Assembly (NCBI GenBank): GCA_965277875.1
Contig: CBDIDV010000002.1
Coordinates: 1,922,001 to 1,986,000 of the forward strand
Source: CAWFQB01 sp965277875
GTDB taxonomy: Bacteria; Armatimonadota; Chthonomonadetes; Chthonomonadales; Chthonomonadaceae
DNA: 64,000 nucleotides
Direction of reading: 5' to 3'
The translations under genes were made by a program, and so were the position numbers. Shown in pieces: positions 60,459-64,000 of the stretch. Below the pieces are notes generated by a model, which made no database searches, was not told the DNA's origin, and worked only from the letters and a program-made list of their open reading frames with translations. How positions within the stretch are numbered: the stretch's first letter is position 1; the number at the start of each line of letters is the position of its first letter.

Positions 60459-61289
60459 TCAGGTTCGGGCGGTTTTGGCCGCGCCCGCGACGGCAGCGGC
60501 GACTTTCAGGTTGGCGTTGACCGCGTCCCAATCAATCACTTTGCAGAAGGCTTCGATGTAGTCGGCGCGTTTGATCCCGAAATCCATCAAGTAAGCGTGT
60601 TCGTACACGTCGAGGCCGAGCAGGGGCGTGGCGTTCCAGACCGGATATGTGTTCTGCGAGTCGCCGATGTAGTTGAACAGGCTGTTGTCGGTGTAATCGT
60701 GGGCCAGCCAGACCCAGCCGCGCGCTGCGATGCCGGTCGCTTTTAGATCGGCCTTCCAATTCGCGTAGCTGCCGAACGCGCTCTTTATGAGATCGCCGAT
60801 CATGCCGGTCGGCTCGCCGCCCATGCCGCCCAGGTGGTTGAAGTACAATTCGTGGTTCTTGACGCCGCCCAGCGCGAACGAGTATTCCACTTTCATTTCG
60901 CGCAGGTCGCTGTACGTCTGATTGGCCTTTGTCGGGTCGGGCGTTCCCATCGCGGCCAGTTTGCCTCTGAGTTCATTGACTTTGGTGACATAGCCTTTGT
61001 ACAGCGTGTAATGCGCCTGATGCGTTTTCATCGAAATGCCTGCGGCCTCGGTGTTTTTGAGTTTGTCGGGCAGGTCTATGGCTTTGATGGTCAGGGGCGT
61101 ACTGCCCTTGGCGGGGCCATCCTGCGGCATAGGGGCGGCAAATGTGGGCTGCATCAGGGCCGACGCTCCCAAAGCGGTCACACTCGCCGCGCCCAGCGTG
61201 AGAAACCGCCGCCGGTCGAGCGGCGCAGTGGGCGAAACGTCGTTGTTCAGTGCAAGGCTGTTCGTCTCAGTGTCGTGTTCCGGGTTCAT
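60459..61289 (-). CDS. Exported Fe/Mn superoxide dismutase
   Basis: 276 residues with an N-terminal Tat signal (DRRRFLTLGAASVTALGASA, residues 25-44), so it is probably folded in the cytoplasm and exported. The SOD domain has all four metal ligands: H90 (MKTHQAHYTLYKGYV), H146 (GGVKNHELYF), D227 and H231 (LGLDVYEHAYLMDFG). It would dismute superoxide outside the cytoplasm. GGAGACAC precedes ATG 61289. Metal preference (Fe or Mn) is not decided. It lies in a leftward group after a geranylgeranyl-reductase-like gene. Confidence 0.92.
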   Translation of the reverse strand: MNPEHDTETNSLALNNDVSPTAPLDRRRFLTLGAASVTALGASALMQPTFAAPMPQDGPAKGSTPLTIKAIDLPDKLKNTEAAGISMKTHQAHYTLYKGYVTKVNELRGKLAAMGTPDPTKANQTYSDLREMKVEYSFALGGVKNHELYFNHLGGMGGEPTGMIGDLIKSAFGSYANWKADLKATGIAARGWVWLAHDYTDNSLFNYIGDSQNTYPVWNATPLLGLDVYEHAYLMDFGIKRADYIEAFCKVIDWDAVNANLKVAAAVAGAAKTART

Positions 61290-61357
61290 GCCTGTGTCTC
61301 CTTGAAATCTACAACCTAAATTTAGCGTTTTGGGGTGTACCTCTAATGGAATACTTC

Positions 61358-62638
61358 TTAGCGGGCCAGTTCGTTCATTTCCTCGCGGCTTATGGTGCGG
61401 TCGGTCAGCATGGCGCGGCGCAGTACGCGCCACACACGCCCCGATACGTTGCTGAAACGCAGATCGCCGCATAATAGGCGGGCCGCAATCGCCGAGGCGC
61501 CAGGCCGCTTGACGCCGTGCCGATACACGAAACCGGGCCACTGATAAAAGATGCGCGACAGCTTGAGCGCGGCGTCGAAATCCGCCTTGAACTCTCTGCC
61601 GATGGCCCGCGTGTAATCGGCCTGACGCCCGTCCAATATGCACTGCGCGGCGATCTGCCCGCTTTTGAAGGCGTGGAGAATGCCGTCGCCGAACAGGGGA
61701 TTTATCAGCCCCGCCGCGTCGCCCGCCAGCAGAACGCGATTGTCGGGCGTCTGCAAGGTGTCCAGGCCGTTCCAGAGCGGAAGCGGGTGCGCGTGGAAGG
61801 TCAGGTCTTCGGCGCGATGCGGTACGCCAAGCACACGCAGATAGTCTACGATGGCAGCTTGGAGCGTCTCGCGGGTCGTGTTTTCGCCCTGTCCCTTTGC
61901 GCCTCGCGGCCAGAAGATGCCCGCCCCGACATTAAGATGATCGGCTTTGGGAAACACCCACGCATAGCCGTAACGCACAGCCCCATACTCCAGGTGACAC
62001 ACATCGGGGCGCAGATCGGCATGGCCTGTCCCCCAGGTGTGCGGAACCTCGGCCTCCATCGCAATGGCAAGCGACCGTTCGCGCCTCAGTCCAAACGCGC
62101 GGGCCACCATGCCATTTGCGCCGTCCGCCCCGATAACAGTGTTCGCTGTGGCTTCCCAGGCGGGCGCGGATGTGTCGTCTTTTGACTCGGCCCGCAGGCG
62201 GATCGGCCCGCCGCCCGTCGCGTCAAGACTTTTCAAGGCTAATCCGTCGCACAGTTCAGCCCCCGCGTTCGCGGCCCGCTGCGCCAGCGCGTTATCGAAA
62301 ACGCTGCGGTGTACCATCCACAGGCTGCGCGGCCCGTTTGCCTGTCGCGCCGCGTCTTCATCGAGATTGAGCGCGCCCACATGAGCGTCCTCGAAGCGGA
62401 ACGTGTGCCGCATAGTCCGCACTTCGGCCTCGACAAACGCATCAGGCAGCAGACCGCTCGCATCGCCAAGCGCAAGGGTCTGCGCCGCGGTCATGGGAAT
62501 GCCGCCGCCGCAGGTCTTGTGACGCGGCAGGGTCTGTTTTTCCAGCAGGGCTACGCTTGCCCCACCCTTTGCCAGCGCATAAGCCGCCGCATTGCCCGCC
62601 GGCCCCGCCCCGACCACAACCACATCGTAGTGCTTCAT
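61358..62638 (-). CDS. Geranylgeranyl reductase family flavoprotein
   Basis: 426 residues. FAD-binding YDVVVVGAGPAGNAAAYALA at the N terminus, LPRHKTCGGGIP (the family's CGG motif), GADGANGMVARAFGLRR and RVLLAGDAAGLINPLFGDGI. Such enzymes reduce isoprenoid double bonds (chlorophyll side chain, archaeal lipids, menaquinone tails) or are uncharacterised oxidoreductases. No photosynthesis genes here, so a quinone or lipid role is more likely; this is inference. First gene of the leftward group. Confidence 0.92.
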   Translation of the reverse strand: MKHYDVVVVGAGPAGNAAAYALAKGGASVALLEKQTLPRHKTCGGGIPMTAAQTLALGDASGLLPDAFVEAEVRTMRHTFRFEDAHVGALNLDEDAARQANGPRSLWMVHRSVFDNALAQRAANAGAELCDGLALKSLDATGGGPIRLRAESKDDTSAPAWEATANTVIGADGANGMVARAFGLRRERSLAIAMEAEVPHTWGTGHADLRPDVCHLEYGAVRYGYAWVFPKADHLNVGAGIFWPRGAKGQGENTTRETLQAAIVDYLRVLGVPHRAEDLTFHAHPLPLWNGLDTLQTPDNRVLLAGDAAGLINPLFGDGILHAFKSGQIAAQCILDGRQADYTRAIGREFKADFDAALKLSRIFYQWPGFVYRHGVKRPGASAIAARLLCGDLRFSNVSGRVWRVLRRAMLTDRTISREEMNELAR

Positions 62639-62650
62639 GAATTAAGTCTA

Positions 62651-62850
62651 ACCGCGAAAAAAGCGAAACAAACGACATGAGAAAACAAAAGGATACATAA
62701 AAGGACGCCGCCGATAACGGACTGCCGTATTATGCCCTTCATTATAGCATAACCCGCCCTGTACCAACCAAAAGGGGAACAGGCTCATCACCTACTCTAA
62801 TATGTCTGCTTTTTGCATTTATTTTCGCGTCATTTTGCGTTTTTCGCGGT
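62651..62850. repeat. Long interrupted palindrome with low-complexity arms
   Basis: ACCGCGAAAAAAGCGAAAC...(62650 on) faces ...TTTTGCGTTTTTCGCGGT (ending 62850). The arms match over about 40 bases with mismatches, and about 120 bases separate them. The right arm ends 6 bases before the stop of the membrane glycosyltransferase and the left arm begins 12 bases from the reductase start. Confidence 0.72.
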
Positions 62851-62855
62851 GAACC

Positions 62856-64000
62856 CTATTCTTTCTCAGCGCGTTTCCAGATGCGGACGCCGCTTAGATT
62901 GGGATCGCTCCATACCAGCGTCCACTTGTCACCATACGCCTGCAAGTAGGGCGCGAAAATGTCTCGGCTGCGCGGCACGCCCCACGTCCAGGCATCTTGA
63001 AGCAAATAGCGGACATGTCCCGGCACGATGTACGCTTTTTCAAAGTTGGCGGCGTTCGTCGTGGGTTCCAGTTGTCGCGTATAATTCCCCGCGTACAGGT
63101 GCAGCAGATACTGCGGCTTGCCCATCACGACATCGCGCGGGGCGGCGTTGGCGCGCAGCCACGCGCAGGCCGCGTAAAAACCGGCCTCGTCATGGGCGCG
63201 TCCGAACGCATATCCTGGTGCGGTCGGCCTGCGTTCCTGATGGATCACGCGCCAATGCACGTCGCCAAAGTACACGAACAGAAGTGCAAATCCCGCTATT
63301 TGTACAACGCGCAGCCCCGCCAATCCCACTACGGGGCGCAGCTTGTTCGACAACCATTCCACGCCCAGAAACAAGAACACGATCATAAATGGCAAGAGCG
63401 GAACCAGAAAACGCGCGTTCTGCCAGGGCCATATCGCGGCCACAAACCAGAACAGGGCCGCGAACCCGACCGTAAGATACAGGCCGCGCCGCCACGCGAT
63501 CCACAATCCAATGAACATCAACAGCGCAAGCGGAATCGCAAGCGCGTAGAACATGCCCAGCCAGAAACTGCGCGGCGGGGCCATCATGTGCAGCAGGGCG
63601 CGCGGCACAAGCCCGACATACGTGGGCAGCCCGAACTTCAAGCGCGACAGCAGGCCCGGCGCGTTCAGCGCAATACGGCCCGCGTTCGCCCGCATCGGGT
63701 CGCGCAGCGTGAATTGATCTACATACGTGGCATAGTGGATTTCAGGATGCGCCTTGATGATGTGCGAATTGCGCCTCAGCCACCCGCCCACGACCACGAG
63801 CGAAACAAGCGCGGTCCCCACCCCCCACTTCCACCCGTACCGCCGCCAGAACCAGACCGTCTGCGCCAGCAAAAGCGCGATGCCCGATGTACGCATCAGG
63901 AACGCGCACGCGGCGCAGAGGAGGGAAAGGGAAAAGGAGAAAGGAAAAAGGAAAAAGGAGAAAGACTGTGCGCCGCTCGCTTTGTCTTGCTGAGTTGCCT
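62856..64000 (-). CDS. Membrane glycosyltransferase (GT39/ArnT-like), C-terminal part
   Basis: At least 380 residues; 5' end off the window. The frame stays open from ATG 63896 to the edge. Several hydrophobic helices (FLMRTSGIALLLAQTVWFW, GVGTALVSLVVVGGWL, GMFYALAIPLALLMFIGLWI) and a periplasmic C-terminal domain are typical of PMT/ArnT-type enzymes that transfer sugars from polyprenol carriers. The catalytic N terminus is missing here. Codons from about 63921 to 63965 fall in the aaaggag low-complexity word set and encode a run of F, S and L (SFSFFLFPFSFSLSLL), presumably part of a membrane helix. Confidence 0.78.
   Translation of the reverse strand, partial: ATQQDKASGAQSFSFFLFPFSFSLSLLCAACAFLMRTSGIALLLAQTVWFWRRYGWKWGVGTALVSLVVVGGWLRRNSHIIKAHPEIHYATYVDQFTLRDPMRANAGRIALNAPGLLSRLKFGLPTYVGLVPRALLHMMAPPRSFWLGMFYALAIPLALLMFIGLWIAWRRGLYLTVGFAALFWFVAAIWPWQNARFLVPLLPFMIVFLFLGVEWLSNKLRPVVGLAGLRVVQIAGFALLFVYFGDVHWRVIHQERRPTAPGYAFGRAHDEAGFYAACAWLRANAAPRDVVMGKPQYLLHLYAGNYTRQLEPTTNAANFEKAYIVPGHVRYLLQDAWTWGVPRSRDIFAPYLQAYGDKWTLVWSDPNLSGVRIWKRAEKE
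63918..63965 (+). repeat. Purine-rich low-complexity tract inside coding sequence
   Basis: gaggagggaaagggaaaagg followed by agaaaggaaaaaggaaaaag and gagaaag. The same words flank genes at 18905 and 58020, but here they lie in frame inside an open reading frame on the minus strand. Confidence 0.75.

Noticed and set aside
1..64000. Prophage, IS transposase, integrase or secondary-metabolite cluster
   Set aside because: No transposase, integrase, capsid, terminase, NRPS or PKS motif found in any frame; only the intein endonuclease is a mobile-type enzyme.

Overview
The window is bacterial chromosomal DNA, high in G+C (roughly 58-62% in coding stretches by eye), densely coded on both strands, with no rRNA, tRNA, phage, IS transposase or CRISPR array that I could recognise. 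Many exported proteins (lipoprotein, Tat and Sec signals, STN/secretin-like domains, a beta-propeller, a periplasmic-type SOD) suggest a cell with an outer envelope. The mix of dnaJ-prmA-rsmE, an L10-leader rplJ-rplL unit, a DUF5060-type cellulase, DUF3866 and VKOR-DsbA fits a Terrabacteria-like lineage such as Armatimonadota. That placement is an inference, because no decisive marker is present.

Layout. 1-6.3 kb: the end of dnaJ, then prmA, rsmE, a TPR protein, a DUF2231 membrane protein, a small overlapping gene pair of unknown function, and a GNAT acetyltransferase. 6.4-9.8 kb: a very large secreted protein with a glycosidase-like architecture, followed by a likely small RNA. 10.1-18.9 kb: a PrkA-YhbH-SpoVR stress/sporulation-type locus. 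It is extended by a VapBC-like pair, unknown small genes, an HELLH metallopeptidase and a YkgJ-like protein, and SpoVR carries a full-length LAGLIDADG intein in its NEGWA/SFWH motif. 19-25 kb: endonuclease IV, a DUF5060 cellulase-like lipoprotein, a methyltransferase and a GT2 glycosyltransferase. 25-31.5 kb: lexA, mntR-mntH with a visible operator, rplJ-rplL with a leader attenuator, a cold-shock protein and thioredoxin. 31.5-44 kb: a repeat cluster, DinB, VKOR-DsbA, nadB, further exported unknowns, a methyltransferase, a broken GAF gene, an atypical response regulator and a SufR-like regulator. 44-49.8 kb: two small genes, serS, moaC, a formamidase and a double-HD (HD-GYP) protein. 49.8-53.5 kb: four exported proteins in a row. 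54-64 kb: mutS2, then a leftward group (geranylgeranyl-reductase-like, exported SOD, Eis-like GNAT, SIS sugar isomerase, DUF3866) and the C-terminal part of a membrane glycosyltransferase.

The most unusual material lies between the genes. One family of about 70 bp has three consecutive hairpins whose middle stem changes in a compensatory way between copies. A second class consists of long palindromes with low-complexity arms that sit on or next to stop codons, each built from a different word set. The intein in SpoVR is the strongest single-gene novelty candidate.
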